Source of the DNA: Pseudomonas asuensis
GTDB lineage: Bacteria; Pseudomonadota; Gammaproteobacteria; Pseudomonadales; Pseudomonadaceae
Direction of reading: 5' to 3'
NCBI RefSeq assembly: GCF_014646755.1
Contig: NZ_BMNW01000010.1
Span: 62,001 to 126,000 of the forward strand
DNA length: 64,000 nucleotides
A program made the translations under genes and the position numbers. Shown here in pieces: positions 42,249-52,507 of this stretch. A model generated the notes under the pieces. That model was not told the DNA's origin and did not search any database. It saw only the letters and a list, made by a program, of their open reading frames with translations. How positions within the stretch are numbered: the stretch's first letter is position 1; every line of letters starts with the position of its first letter.

Positions 42249-42280
42249 CTTGTGCGCTCTGTTCAAAAAGAGCGCACAAG
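42249..42280 (+). terminator. Terminator hairpin after braG
   Basis: A perfect 12-bp stem CTTGTGCGCTCT (42249-42260) with 42269-42280 and an eight-base loop, followed by a weak T-rich stretch. Confidence 0.8.
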
Positions 42281-42351
42281 TTCATTTCAGCCTTGTCCTA
42301 ATCGATATAGCTCAGTAACGTTGCCACCCTCGTTTCAATGGAGAGCTCTCG

Positions 42352-43041
42352 ATGTTAGCGCCACGCTTGCTGTTGCCCCTGACTTTACTGGCCACGCTGC
42401 TAGCAGGCTGCCATAGCACCCCAAGCGATAGCATCGCTTCGTCCAAGGCCTCTCAAGGTGTTCGCTTGCAGGGCGATCTTCGACTGGCAAACGATCAGCT
42501 GTTATTTCGCCCCTGCCAGGAGCAACGCTATTTTCAAATAGACGATGCGGCCAATACATCTATCATTAGCGATGCCCACGAACTGACAGCTGATAGCGGG
42601 GCCAATAGCCTGTTTGCAGATCTGCGCGGCAAGATGAAGTCGGGAGGCTCTGCTGGAAGCGACGGTGTATTTGCAGTATCTGAAGTATATCGCATGCAGT
42701 ACACCGGACCCGGATGCTCGGATCCAAGCTTCAAGCGACTAACGCTTCGTGCGGCCGGTCATGCGCCCGAGTGGAACGTTGTCGTAAGCGGCCAAGGTAT
42801 GGTTATAGCTTCAAGTGATCGCAGCCAACAGGCGCTCCCCTACCTACAGGAACAGTTACCGGATGGCAGACGCAGCCTCTCTACCGAGGCCAACGGTGAA
42901 CATGTCGAGCTATGGGTAAGCCCGCAGCGTTGCGTTGATGAAAGCACAGGGACGGTCCAGTCTCTTCAGGCTGAATTGCGCGTTAACGGCAAAAGCATGT
43001 CAGGCTGTGCTCATTATGGTGGTGCAACTGACACCCATTAA
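42352..43041 (+). CDS. Putative lipoprotein, COG3650-like
   Basis: A 229-residue protein with a lipoprotein signal peptide, lipobox LLAGC and Cys20 as the modified residue; residue +2 is His, not Asp, so outer-membrane sorting through Lol is expected. The mature part has a segment LFRPCQEQRYFQIDDAAN and a late paired-Cys region (QRCVDESTG; SGCAHYGG), resembling COG3650/META-like lipoproteins. It corresponds by position to PAO1 PA1069, beside braG. Function is unknown. Confidence 0.82.
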   Translation: MLAPRLLLPLTLLATLLAGCHSTPSDSIASSKASQGVRLQGDLRLANDQLLFRPCQEQRYFQIDDAANTSIISDAHELTADSGANSLFADLRGKMKSGGSAGSDGVFAVSEVYRMQYTGPGCSDPSFKRLTLRAAGHAPEWNVVVSGQGMVIASSDRSQQALPYLQEQLPDGRRSLSTEANGEHVELWVSPQRCVDESTGTVQSLQAELRVNGKSMSGCAHYGGATDTH

Positions 43042-43055
43042 AGCAACTCAATACG

Positions 43056-43087
43056 GCGTGCTGCAATCAAGCCTTTAGGCAGCACGC
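43056..43087. terminator. Terminator hairpin after the lipoprotein gene
   Basis: A nine-bp perfect stem GCGTGCTGC/GCAGCACGC with a 14-base loop, 14 bp past the stop codon; no strong U-tract. Confidence 0.65.
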
Positions 43088-43307
43088 ATTAAAGCCGGAT
43101 CTTCTACCTGTCTCACGTCTAACAGCAAACCCAGCCTCTCTAAGTACCTCGTTTCAGCTATACAGCATAAAGTTTTGTTTAATATCTGTTTTAGCTGAAT
43201 TATTTCATAGATCAGTCGACACCTTATAGGATGCCTTCGCCTCCAAGGGCGGCCATCCGGTATCAACACCTATACTCCAAAACCACTCTGTGCCGCTTTT
43301 GCCTACT

Positions 43308-45824
43308 ATGCTCAGTACTGCTTTTACTCGCCGCGTATTCCCCTTGGTTACAGCGCTACTGTTTCTGATGTTTACGCTGACGTGTGGATTGTTGATCCAT
43401 AATGCGCGTAGCCAGGACAAGCAAGCTCAGGCAGATACGTTGTACGCGGCCCAAAAAGCGCTTGAGGATTTGGATACAAGCATTAAGAAGGCTATATCGG
43501 ACTATGCCAAATGGGGTGAGCTTTACAGGAACATGCACCTCAAGCTCAACGTCAACTGGGCCTATGACGGAGAGAATCTAGGCGAATCAATCTATGAGCT
43601 TTATGGTTTTCAGGGACTGCTGGTCTTAAACCCACAGGACGAAACAGTCTATTCATTGTTTGAAGGCGAACAGACGCCTCTTGATGCCAAACAATGGATA
43701 CAAGGCGACCTTGAAGGACTGCTGAACAAAGCACGCGCCTCTGAAAATAAAGACGAGGTCCTCAGCCAGCTTCTTAAGGTTGATGGAATACCTGCCATCG
43801 TGGCCGCCGGATCCATTACGCCTGGAAAAGATCCAACCGTTAAAGAGCGACCCGGCCCGCAGTCAGTACTTCTTTTCGTCCATATCCTTACGCCTGATAA
43901 GTTGAAAGAGCTAGGCACGCAATACGGGTTGATCAATCTGCGAACCACACTAGCACCTCAGATTGATGGCTCGTCCACACTTCAACTTTCACCTGATGCT
44001 GATAGCTATCTTGCCTGGGACCCGCCCCGGCACGGAAAGGCATTGCTTGACTCAATCCTTCCATTTTTCGGTATCGCAGGACTCATGCTGATCGCATCGA
44101 CCTGGCTGGTACTGCGCAATGCACTCGCTACAGCAAAGCTCATGGAAGCTCATTATCGTGAGCTGACTCGAAGCAAAGAGGCGCTGGCCATTAGTGAGGA
44201 ACGCTTCAGGGATGTGGCAGAAGCTGCCTCGGATTGGCTATGGGAAGTTGATGCTAAATACTGCCTGACTTATCTCTCGGGCCGCTTCGAGGAAGTAACC
44301 GGCACTGCACCGGATCTATGGATCGGCAAAAGTCTTGATGAACTCTTATCGACAAACAACGAGCCGCTGACAATATGGTTGAGTCACCAGAAGGAAACTT
44401 CTGGTTCTTCCCCCCTTGTCTGCCACTACCATGATCGGCAAGGCAAAGAACGAACCTGCCGGGTTTCAGCGCGCCCGATAAAAGATGGAACCCAGGGTTT
44501 CCGGGGAACGGCTAGCGACATCACGGACGAGGTTAAGGCACTTGCACAGATAAAGCACCTCTCTCTGCATGATTCCCTCACCGATTTGCCTAATCGTAAT
44601 CGCCTAAATGATTTCCTTAACAAGCATGTGGGCTCATCTACACGCCTCGCCCCTGTTGCCTTGTTAAGTATTGACCTTGACCGCTTCAAGCCAGTTAACG
44701 ATGCACTGGGCCATGCAGCAGGGGACAGAGTACTTAGAGAGGTAGCCAAGCGCCTACGAAATTGTATCCGCGAAGCCGATTTGGTTGCTCGAATCGGTGG
44801 CGATGAATTTATCGTCGTCATGACGCGTGTTCAAGGACATGAAGAAATCTCAGCATTAAGCTCACGTATCATTGACCAGCTCCATCAGCCTATCCGGATT
44901 GAGGAGCAGACGGTGTTTATTGGAGGGAGTATCGGCGTTGCACTGGCTCCGTCTGATACTGACAAGGCCGAAGAACTTCTGCGACTGGCCGATATAGCGC
45001 TCTACCAATCCAAGGCTGCGGGCCGTAATACGTGGCGCTTTTATTCACATGAAATGAATGAGCTGATTATCAGCAGGCGGCGTTTAGAAAGTGACTTACG
45101 TCAGGCCTTGGAAAGAGACGAGCTAAGCCTCCACTTTCAACCGCGTTACTCCCTAACGGGAGATCGGCTGACTGGGTTTGAAGCATTATTACGCTGGCAC
45201 CATCCTGAGCATGGTTTGCTAATGCCAGACCGTTTCATTGCACTGGCGGAAGACACCGGCCTTATCGTTCCTATCGGAAACTGGGTCTTGATGAGCGCGT
45301 GTAAGATAGCTGCGAGCTGGCCACAACCCGTAGGCATTTCGGTCAACCTTTCGCCGCGACAGTTCGGTCGACACGACCTGATCAACCAGGTACAGCACGC
45401 GCTGACTGAGAGCGGGCTGGATTCGTCCAGACTCGAGTTAGAGATTACTGAGCGCGTCATGCTGGATGATGCTGACGGAGCCCTGGAAACACTCAATAGT
45501 CTAAAGGCGCTGGGGCTGCGTCTCCATATGGATGACTTTGGAACAGGTTTCTCCTCTTTAGGGTACTTACGCAGCTATCCCTTCGACGGCATTAAGATTG
45601 ACCGGAGCTTTGTTGCAGGCATCGGTAAAAACCCAGACGATCGCGCTATCGTCCAGGCCATTATCACACTAGGCCAATCCCTGGGCATGATCGTGACAGC
45701 AGAAGGCGTAGAAACGGCAGAGCAACTTGAACGCCTACGTGGCGATGCCTGTGATGAAGTACAGGGCTTTCACTTCAGCAAGGCATTGCCTGCGCATGAG
45801 CTTAGCTTGCTATTTGGTCAATGA
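43308..45824 (+). CDS. CHASE4-PAS-GGDEF-EAL membrane protein (c-di-GMP turnover)
   Basis: An 838-residue protein: helix 1 (residues 5-27), a periplasmic CHASE4-like sensor, helix 2 near 240-262, PAS, GGDEF and EAL domains. The diguanylate cyclase site is intact (RIGGDEF near 496) with an RxxD inhibitory I-site (READ) five residues before it. The EAL domain keeps FEALLRW, SVNLSPRQF, ELEITE, DDFGTGFSS, IKIDRSF and TAEGVE, so phosphodiesterase activity is likely too. Net output cannot be predicted. I chose ATG 43308; a GTG at 43290 adds six residues, and neither has a good ribosome site. Confidence 0.9.
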   Translation: MLSTAFTRRVFPLVTALLFLMFTLTCGLLIHNARSQDKQAQADTLYAAQKALEDLDTSIKKAISDYAKWGELYRNMHLKLNVNWAYDGENLGESIYELYGFQGLLVLNPQDETVYSLFEGEQTPLDAKQWIQGDLEGLLNKARASENKDEVLSQLLKVDGIPAIVAAGSITPGKDPTVKERPGPQSVLLFVHILTPDKLKELGTQYGLINLRTTLAPQIDGSSTLQLSPDADSYLAWDPPRHGKALLDSILPFFGIAGLMLIASTWLVLRNALATAKLMEAHYRELTRSKEALAISEERFRDVAEAASDWLWEVDAKYCLTYLSGRFEEVTGTAPDLWIGKSLDELLSTNNEPLTIWLSHQKETSGSSPLVCHYHDRQGKERTCRVSARPIKDGTQGFRGTASDITDEVKALAQIKHLSLHDSLTDLPNRNRLNDFLNKHVGSSTRLAPVALLSIDLDRFKPVNDALGHAAGDRVLREVAKRLRNCIREADLVARIGGDEFIVVMTRVQGHEEISALSSRIIDQLHQPIRIEEQTVFIGGSIGVALAPSDTDKAEELLRLADIALYQSKAAGRNTWRFYSHEMNELIISRRRLESDLRQALERDELSLHFQPRYSLTGDRLTGFEALLRWHHPEHGLLMPDRFIALAEDTGLIVPIGNWVLMSACKIAASWPQPVGISVNLSPRQFGRHDLINQVQHALTESGLDSSRLELEITERVMLDDADGALETLNSLKALGLRLHMDDFGTGFSSLGYLRSYPFDGIKIDRSFVAGIGKNPDDRAIVQAIITLGQSLGMIVTAEGVETAEQLERLRGDACDEVQGFHFSKALPAHELSLLFGQ

Positions 45825-45842
45825 AGCAGTGCCTAATGCTTA

Positions 45843-46802
45843 TCAGCGCTCGGCAACAACTGTGATATCCGGCCCAGCTCCACGCCGCTGATTACGATCG
45901 TCACGCGGCGTCACCCCAAAGAAGTTTCGATAGGCGCTGGAAAAATGGGGCCCTGATGAAAAGCCACACGACAAACCAATCTGGATGATGGACTTGCTGG
46001 TTTGCATCAGCATCTTGCGCGCACGGTTCAGCCGAAGTTCCAGATAATACTGGCTTGGCACACGTGATAGATACTGCTTGAAGATCCGCTCAAGTTGGCG
46101 ACGTGACACGCACACATGCTGTGCAATCTCGTCCGTGGTGAGCGGCTCTTCAATGTTGGCTTCCATGAGCATGACGGCCTGAGTCAATTTCGGGTGACTG
46201 GAGCCCAAGCGGTTTTTTAACGGGATACGCTGCCGCTCATTGCCTTCACGGATGCGCTCGACAACCAACTCCTCCGAGACAACACCGGCCAGATCGGCGC
46301 CATGGTCATGGCTTAGCATAGCCAAGACCATATCCAGAATAGCCAGGCCACCACAGGCAGAAAGTCGATCGCGATCCCACTCGAAAAGATGGTTAGTTGC
46401 GATAACCTTGGGGTACTGCTCGGCGAAATCATCCAGCCAGCGCCAATGCACCGCAGCCCGGTATCCATCGAGCAGACCTGACTGCGCCAAGGGAAACACA
46501 CCAGCTGAAATGGCGCCTACCTGCACGCCGGATCGAGCACATTGCTTCAGGGCAGTACTTAATGAAGCCGAAAGTGATTTCGGAACTTCATCGGCAAGCA
46601 AAAACAGCCGCTGGTAGCGCTCTAACTGAGCAGACCATGAAACATGCGTCAACCGCTGTTCCGCCTGATCAATGCGAATCAGCTCAAGCACATACTCAGC
46701 ACCAGATTGCTGACGTTGAGCCACTCGCAAGGCTTCTTCGGCCAGGGCAACCGTCAAGGGCCGGACTTCAGGCCAAATCAAAAAGCCTATACGGATGGCC
46801 AT
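45843..46802 (-). CDS. argR: Arginine-responsive AraC-family regulator ArgR
   Basis: A 319-residue regulator: an N-terminal DJ-1/PfpI-like ligand domain (RIGFLIWPEVRPLTVALAEEAL) and a C-terminal AraC helix-turn-helix (TDEIAQHVCVSRRQLERIFKQY and IIQIGLSCGFSSGPHFSSAYR, in part). It is close to P. aeruginosa ArgR, which senses arginine and controls aru, aot and biosynthetic genes, and it is unrelated to E. coli ArgR. Four bases separate it from aotP, so it belongs to the aot operon and feeds back on it. Confidence 0.95.
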   Translation of the reverse strand: MAIRIGFLIWPEVRPLTVALAEEALRVAQRQQSGAEYVLELIRIDQAEQRLTHVSWSAQLERYQRLFLLADEVPKSLSASLSTALKQCARSGVQVGAISAGVFPLAQSGLLDGYRAAVHWRWLDDFAEQYPKVIATNHLFEWDRDRLSACGGLAILDMVLAMLSHDHGADLAGVVSEELVVERIREGNERQRIPLKNRLGSSHPKLTQAVMLMEANIEEPLTTDEIAQHVCVSRRQLERIFKQYLSRVPSQYYLELRLNRARKMLMQTSKSIIQIGLSCGFSSGPHFSSAYRNFFGVTPRDDRNQRRGAGPDITVVAER

Positions 46803-46805
46803 AAT

Positions 46806-47570
46806 TTACTTCAAGCTGCCCGACAGGAATTGTTGAAGCCGCACACTGCTTGGATTAGCCAAGACCTCACGAGGATTACCAGACTCTTCAACACGTCCTT
46901 GATGCAAAAAGATAACCTGATTGGAAACCTCTCTGGCAAAGCCCATTTCATGGGTGACAACCACCATGGTACGCCCTTCAAGCGCCAGGTCACGCATAAC
47001 CTTGAGTACATCACCTACCAGCTCAGGATCAAGGGCAGAGGTTGGCTCATCGAACAGCATGACTTCAGGCTCCATGGCCAAAGCGCGGGCTATCGCTACA
47101 CGCTGCTGCTCGCCGCCTGACATATGAGCAGGGTACGCATCCTTACGATGGGATACCCCAACCTTGGCGAGATAGCGCTCGGCCCGCTCAATGGCCTCCG
47201 CTTTAGGGACGCCCAAGACATGGATCGGCGCCTCGATGACGTTTTGCATCACAGTCATGTGGGACCATAAGTTGAAATGCTGAAACACCATGGCCAGACG
47301 CGAACGCATCTTCTGAAGCTGCTTCGGATCTGCAGCTCTGAGCGCACCCTGCTTGGTAGGCTGCAGCTTAAGCTCTTCACCATTTAGCAGGATTTTGCCT
47401 GCATGAGGCTGCTCCAACATATTGATGCAACGAAGCAACGTCGACTTACCCGAGCCACTGGAGCCGATAATGCTGATGACATCGCCAGCCTTGGCTGCAA
47501 GCGAAACACCCTTGATCACCTCGTGATCACCGTAACGCTTGTGCAAATCCTGTATTTCAAGTTTGAACAT
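46806..47570 (-). CDS. aotP: Arginine/ornithine ABC ATPase AotP
   Basis: A 254-residue HisP-type ATPase: Walker [19 protein letters not shown], signature [15 protein letters not shown], Walker [17 protein letters not shown]. It powers uptake of basic amino acids. In PAO1 a gene called aotO lies between aotM and aotP; here only 58 bp separate them and aotO is missing, as I recall for P. putida. Confidence 0.95.
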   Translation of the reverse strand: MFKLEIQDLHKRYGDHEVIKGVSLAAKAGDVISIIGSSGSGKSTLLRCINMLEQPHAGKILLNGEELKLQPTKQGALRAADPKQLQKMRSRLAMVFQHFNLWSHMTVMQNVIEAPIHVLGVPKAEAIERAERYLAKVGVSHRKDAYPAHMSGGEQQRVAIARALAMEPEVMLFDEPTSALDPELVGDVLKVMRDLALEGRTMVVVTHEMGFAREVSNQVIFLHQGRVEESGNPREVLANPSSVRLQQFLSGSLK

Positions 47571-47628
47571 GGTTTCAAAGCCTTGATTAGTCTAGCCAGT
47601 GCACGCCGCCCCGGCTCGTACCCGATAT

Positions 47629-48327
47629 TTAATGTTTACGAGGTGCCAAATAGGCGAGCCAGCGCCGCTCGGCCAGTTTGAATAGCCGGACCAGGATGAA
47701 CGTCAGGGCAAGATAGAAGATGCCTGCTGTTACATAGGCCTCGAAAGGCAAATAAAACTGGGAGTTTACAGTACGTGCCGCGCCCGTGATGTCGACCAAG
47801 GTTACGATTGAAGCCAAACTGGTCGTCTGCAGCATCATGATGACCTCATTACTGTACTGAGGTAGAGCACGACGCAATGCCGAAGGCAGTACGATTCGCC
47901 TATACATAAGCGCACGGGACATTCCCATTGCCTGAGCGGCTTCAATCTCACCATGCGGCGTTGCCTTCAAGCTACCCGCAATAATCTCGGCGGTATAAGC
48001 ACTGGTATTGATGGCAAAGGCAAGGCAGGCACAAAACGTGGCATTCGACAGCCAAGGCCAGAGCCAACTTTCCCTTACTGCCTCGAATTGAGCCAGGCCG
48101 TAATAGATCAGGAAAAGCTGCACCAGCCCGGGGGTACCTCGGATTACGTAGGTATAAAGCCAGGCGGGAAAGTTGACGACTATTCGCCTGGATACGCGCA
48201 TGAATGCCAGCGGGATGGCAACAGTCAGTCCAATGACCAGAGAAACGGCCAACAACTTTAAGGTAACCAGAAGACCGCTCAGGTAAAGCGGCAAATTCTC
48301 CCAAATGACGTTGTAGTCAAAGATCAT
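47629..48327 (-). CDS. aotM: Arginine/ornithine ABC permease AotM
   Basis: A 232-residue HisM-type permease with about five helices. The EAA loop is SLKATPHGEIEAAQAMGMSR, which contacts AotP. Typical YTYVIRGTPGLVQLFLIYYG segment. Its ATG overlaps the aotQ stop (ATGA), so the two permeases are made together. Confidence 0.95.
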   Translation of the reverse strand: MIFDYNVIWENLPLYLSGLLVTLKLLAVSLVIGLTVAIPLAFMRVSRRIVVNFPAWLYTYVIRGTPGLVQLFLIYYGLAQFEAVRESWLWPWLSNATFCACLAFAINTSAYTAEIIAGSLKATPHGEIEAAQAMGMSRALMYRRIVLPSALRRALPQYSNEVIMMLQTTSLASIVTLVDITGAARTVNSQFYLPFEAYVTAGIFYLALTFILVRLFKLAERRWLAYLAPRKH

Positions 48328-49022
48328 AGGTCAGCCACCTTAACGCCTGCCGAGTAACGCTTTTCAACCAGCCGCAGCAGCAGTAGCGACACACTGGTAA
48401 TAATCAGGTAAAGCGCCGCAACAGCCAGATAGAAGGTAAAGGGCTCGCGAGTCGCATCAGCCGCCTGCTTGGCCTTAAACATCATGTCCTGCAACCCTAC
48501 CAGGGAAATCAGCGCTGTTGCCTTGGTCAGCACCAACCAATTGTTAGTAAACCCTGGAATAGCAAGTCGAATCATTTGCGGGACAAGAATTCGGAAAAAC
48601 ACTTGGGTGCTACGCATACCATAGGCGACACCGGCCTCAGCCTGCCCTTTTGGAATACCCAGGAAAGCACCACGAAAGGTTTCTGATAGATACGCGCCGA
48701 AAATAAAACCCAGCGTAAACACACCTGCCGCAAATGGATTGATATCGATGTAATCGTCGTACCCCACCATAGGTGCCAGACGATTAACCAGATCCTGACC
48801 ACCATAGAAGATCAGAAGAATCAATACCAGGTCAGGTATACCCCGAATGACCGTCGAATACAGATCGCCCAGCCAAGCTAGCCAGCGTACCGGTGAAAGG
48901 CGAAAGGCCGCCCCAGCCAAGCCCAGGCCGCAAGCCAACACCATGGATATCAGGGCCAGCTGTATGGTAAGCCAGGCACCGTCGGCAATATTCGCCCCGT
49001 AGCCGTTAAGCATAGTGGACAA
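48324..49022 (-). CDS. aotQ: Arginine/ornithine ABC permease AotQ
   Basis: A 232-residue HisQ-type permease. EAA loop: AFLGIPKGQAEAGVAYGM; helix-rich throughout, with STVIRGIPDLVLILLIFYGG near residue 60. It forms the channel with AotM. It starts 81 bp after aotJ with no clear hairpin between. Confidence 0.95.
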   Translation of the reverse strand: MSTMLNGYGANIADGAWLTIQLALISMVLACGLGLAGAAFRLSPVRWLAWLGDLYSTVIRGIPDLVLILLIFYGGQDLVNRLAPMVGYDDYIDINPFAAGVFTLGFIFGAYLSETFRGAFLGIPKGQAEAGVAYGMRSTQVFFRILVPQMIRLAIPGFTNNWLVLTKATALISLVGLQDMMFKAKQAADATREPFTFYLAVAALYLIITSVSLLLLRLVEKRYSAGVKVADL

Positions 49023-49103
49023 CTCCTCAGCGCAACAGAATCAGGCGCCCAGATACAAAACAGGCGCGGTGGCAGTGAAGCCACCACGCCTCGTCAGGAT
49101 TTC

Positions 49104-49883
49104 TTAATTTCCGTAGATATTGAAATTAAAGTATTGGTCCTGAATCTTTTTATAAGTGCCATTTTCACGAATGGTGCTTATTGCTGTATTCAGCTTTTCT
49201 TTAAGCTCGCCGTCGTTCTTGCGCACCGCAATACCGATGCCCTCACCGAAGTATTTGGGATCATTGAAATCAGGCCCGGCAAATGCGAATCCTTTACCCG
49301 TGTCGGTTTTCAGAAAACCATCATCCAGCAGCGTAGCGTCTGCCAATGTGCCATCGAGACGGCCCGCTGTCAGATCAAGATAGATCTCATTCTGGGAGCT
49401 GTAACGAGTAATACTTACGCCAGCAGGCTCCAGGACCTCAGTGGCAAAGCGGTCATGAATACTGCCGCGCTGCACACCCAGCTTCTTACCCTTGAGGTCG
49501 GTCTTGATATCGTTGACCTGAGCTCCCTCTTTCATGACCAGTTTGGCTGGCGAATTGTAGTATTTGTTGGTGAAGTCAACGGAGCGCTTACGCTCATCGG
49601 TAATGGACATTGATGACAGGATCATATCGATCTTGCGCACCTTGAGCGCAGGAATAAGCCCATCAAACTCTTGCTCAACCCATTGGCACTTGACCTTCAT
49701 TTCGGCACAAAGCGCATTACCGATGTCATAGTCAAAACCTACAATGCTGCCATCAGCTGCTTTTGACGCAAAGGGTGGATACGCTGCTTCGATTCCAATG
49801 CGAACTGGCTTGCCATCGGCTGCCACGGATACGTTGGTGAGAACAGACAGCGCGAGAGCGCCAAGCAATGCCAGCTTTTTCAT
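49104..49883 (-). CDS. aotJ: Arginine/ornithine-binding protein AotJ
   Basis: A 259-residue periplasmic binding protein with a signal peptide ([22 protein letters not shown]) and the basic amino-acid-binding pattern [18 protein letters not shown]-type [18 protein letters not shown], and [20 protein letters not shown]. One Cys pair (CAEMKVKC) fits the disulfide of LAO/HisJ-type proteins. The start at 49883 follows AGGAG ten bases upstream. First gene of aotJQMP-argR. Confidence 0.95.
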   Translation of the reverse strand: MKKLALLGALALSVLTNVSVAADGKPVRIGIEAAYPPFASKAADGSIVGFDYDIGNALCAEMKVKCQWVEQEFDGLIPALKVRKIDMILSSMSITDERKRSVDFTNKYYNSPAKLVMKEGAQVNDIKTDLKGKKLGVQRGSIHDRFATEVLEPAGVSITRYSSQNEIYLDLTAGRLDGTLADATLLDDGFLKTDTGKGFAFAGPDFNDPKYFGEGIGIAVRKNDGELKEKLNTAISTIRENGTYKKIQDQYFNFNIYGN

Positions 49884-50279
49884 GCAAGCTCCTACGAAGG
49901 AATGGGCTGCGGACGTTAATAAATAGCCCAGGCCACCAATACGCATGGCAAGACAATATGCACATGCATGGCACCAGCAATGCAGCAGCGTGGGTAGCGG
50001 CATTCTAGCGGCAGCCTAGTAAGGGTTATTTCGTCTATGCGACAAGTAATTACAGAAGGGTTTTAAGCAGACCTAAATAGTCTTGACAGGCAATACGATA
50101 GCATGCTTGAAAAAAATTAAAAATAGATATACAGAGCAATAAGCGCGCCTAGGAAAAATAATTCCTTATGAAACCGCTGCTTAGCTTCAGATTTGCAGAT
50201 GAATGAGCAGAAACAATGCCCAGAAATGAGGCCAAGGTGTTACCGATGACCTCACTCAGGGCAGTTGTCGTTACAGGGC
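49884..50279. other. 396-bp region upstream of aotJ, downstream of acsA
   Basis: No gene is supported. It contains the aot promoter, a likely ArgR site (50024-50065) and an A+T-rich stretch at about 50108-50175. I saw no strong Rho-independent terminator for acsA. Confidence 0.6.
50024..50065 (-). promoter_or_regulatory. Candidate ArgR operator upstream of aotJ
   Basis: On the minus strand TGTCGC (50044-50039) is followed after eight bases by AA (50030-50029), exactly the published Pseudomonas ArgR half-site TGTCGC-N8-AA-N5. One 21-bp period upstream, TAAAAC-N8-AA fits the tandem register with a degenerate first box. It is about 145 bp upstream of the aotJ start. Confidence 0.55.
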
Positions 50280-52241
50280 TTATGCCACAGCCTGATTCAT
50301 CCCACGATGGGTATCAATGAGTTGCTGAACAACGCCTGGATCAGCCAAGGTAGAAATGTCCCCTAGGGAATCATATTCACCCACTGCAATCTTGCGCAGG
50401 ATTCTGCGCATGATTTTTCCCGAGCGCGTCTTTGGAAGGCCCGGTGCCCATTGAATGATATCAGGCGTTGCAATAGGACCTATATCCTTACGTATCCATT
50501 GCCTAAGCTCTTGCCGTAGCGCCTCTGAAGGCTCCTCGCCTGAATTGAGCGTGACATAGACGTAGATTCCCTGCCCCTTGAGATCATGAGGCATACCTAC
50601 AACGGCAGCCTCAGCCACTTTGGGATGCGCAACCATGGAGCTTTCTATCTCTGCCGTTCCCATACGGTGGCCTGATACGTTAAGTACGTCATCGACACGG
50701 CCTGTGATCCAGTAATAACCATCTTCGTCGCGCCGGGCACCGTCCCCGGTAAAGTACATTCCTTTGAATGTCTTGAAGTAGGTGTCAACGAAACGATCGT
50801 GATCGCCATAAATAGTACGCGCCTGCCCTGGCCAGGAATCCAGGATGACCAGATTTCCCTCCGCCGCACCTTCAATAATATTGCCTTCATTATCAACAAG
50901 TGCCGGCTGAACGCCAAAGAAGGGCCGTGTCGCTGAGCCTGGTTTCAGGGCTGTAGCGCCCGGCAATGGGCTGATCAGAATCCCGCCCGTCTCGGTCTGC
51001 CACCACGTGTCAACAATAGGACAGCGCTCCTGCCCTACCGTCTTGTAGTACCACTGCCACGCCTCTGGGTTGATAGGCTCACCTACCGACCCTAGCAGGC
51101 GTAGGCTCTTGCCATCAGCCCCGCGCACCGCAGCATCCCCTTGAGCCATCATGGCCCGGATAGCTGTCGGAGCGGTATAAAGAATATTTACCTGATGCTT
51201 GTCGATGATCTGGGCAACGCGCGTCACGTCCGGATAGTTGGGAACGCCTTCGAAAAGCACTGTGGTGGCCCCATTGGCTAAGGGTCCGTATACGATATAG
51301 CTATGCCCGGTAATCCAACCTACATCGGCGGTACACCAGTACACCTCACCTGGCTTGTAGTCGAACACCCGCTCATGCGTTAGAGATGCATAAACCATAT
51401 AACCGCCGGTAGTATGCATGACACCTTTGGGCTTCCCTGTAGACCCTGAGGTATACAGGATAAACAGAGGAGCCTCGGCACCCATCTCCTTGGGCTCACA
51501 ATGGGCCGAAGCCACTTGAGTCACATCGTGGTACCAGACGTCACGGTGTGCATGCCAGGCAATAGGAGCGCCTGTCCGTTTGCATACGATGACTTTGCGA
51601 ACACAGCATGTATCCGGATTGGTTAGCGCCTCATCGACATTAGCCTTCAAAGGTGTCTTCTTGCCGCCTCGAACGCCTTCATCTGCCGTAATGATGACTT
51701 TAGAGCGGCAGTCACTGATACGACCTGCCAGTGATTCGGGTGAGAACCCCCCAAAGACGACAGAGTGCACGGCGCCAATTCGCGCGCAGGCCAGCATGGC
51801 TACTACCGCTTCCGGGATCATCGGCATGTAAATAGTGACTACATCGCCACGGTGTACATCTTGGCCACGCAGTGCATTGGCAAACTTGCACACTTCCTCG
51901 TGTAACTCACGATAGGTAATGTGGCGATGCTCTGAAGGATCATCACCCTCCCAGATAATAGCCACCTGATCACCTCGAGTTTCGAGATGACGATCAAGGC
52001 AGTTGTAAGACGCGTTTAGCGTTCCATCGGCAAACCATTTGATATCAACATGGTGATCATCGAATGAGGTCTGCTTGACGCGGGTGAATGGCTTTGTCCA
52101 GCTGATACGTTGAGCCTGCTCTCGCCAGAAACCGTCTGGATTGATCACGGACTTCTGATATAGAGCCTTGTAGCTAGCATCGTCAGTCAGCGTCAGGGCA
52201 GCTACTTCAGGACGTACGGGATAGAGGGATGCAGCACTCAT
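50280..52241 (-). CDS. acsA: Acetyl-CoA synthetase AcsA
   Basis: A 653-residue adenylate-forming ligase that makes acetyl-CoA from acetate, ATP and CoA in two steps. The P-loop-like motif [20 protein letters not shown], the [10 protein letters not shown] motif and the C-terminal [13 protein letters not shown] are all present; the Lys in the last is the one acetylated to switch the enzyme off. Length matches Acs (about 650). It lies directly upstream of the aot operon on the same strand, as PA0887-PA0888 in PAO1. In the wider locus it feeds acetate into the TCA cycle. Confidence 0.97.
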   Translation of the reverse strand: MSAASLYPVRPEVAALTLTDDASYKALYQKSVINPDGFWREQAQRISWTKPFTRVKQTSFDDHHVDIKWFADGTLNASYNCLDRHLETRGDQVAIIWEGDDPSEHRHITYRELHEEVCKFANALRGQDVHRGDVVTIYMPMIPEAVVAMLACARIGAVHSVVFGGFSPESLAGRISDCRSKVIITADEGVRGGKKTPLKANVDEALTNPDTCCVRKVIVCKRTGAPIAWHAHRDVWYHDVTQVASAHCEPKEMGAEAPLFILYTSGSTGKPKGVMHTTGGYMVYASLTHERVFDYKPGEVYWCTADVGWITGHSYIVYGPLANGATTVLFEGVPNYPDVTRVAQIIDKHQVNILYTAPTAIRAMMAQGDAAVRGADGKSLRLLGSVGEPINPEAWQWYYKTVGQERCPIVDTWWQTETGGILISPLPGATALKPGSATRPFFGVQPALVDNEGNIIEGAAEGNLVILDSWPGQARTIYGDHDRFVDTYFKTFKGMYFTGDGARRDEDGYYWITGRVDDVLNVSGHRMGTAEIESSMVAHPKVAEAAVVGMPHDLKGQGIYVYVTLNSGEEPSEALRQELRQWIRKDIGPIATPDIIQWAPGLPKTRSGKIMRRILRKIAVGEYDSLGDISTLADPGVVQQLIDTHRGMNQAVA

Positions 52242-52409
52242 GGCGATTACCTCAACGGAGAAGTTTGTTGTTTTTGTAGTTCCGTTTTACTGACTGAGCG
52301 TCCTGACAACTATTCGACAAAGGTCTTAACGGCTGCCCTGGCTGTACAACTGATCAATAACAAACAAAGACTTAAAGTCTTAATGACATGCAGCTAAAAC
52401 ACGAACGGC

Positions 52410-52424
52410 TTGATCAAAGATCAA
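52410..52424. promoter_or_regulatory. Inverted repeat TTGATC-AAA-GATCAA between acsA and arfB
   Basis: Perfect six-bp arms with a three-base centre, about 170 bp upstream of acsA. The Anr/Fnr box TTGAT-N4-ATCAA needs one base fewer in the centre, so it is probably not a standard Anr site; the binding protein is unknown. Confidence 0.4.
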
Positions 52425-52507
52425 TCATTTTATGATTTAGCCTTGGCAGAAGAGATAACACCTAGCAGACGCTTGTGCGTAGCAAACAAAACAGCTAGAG
52501 ATCTGTT

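Noticed and set aside
47571-47628. Absence of aotO between aotM and aotP
   Set aside because: The P. putida order as I recall it also lacks it; noted in the aotP entry only.
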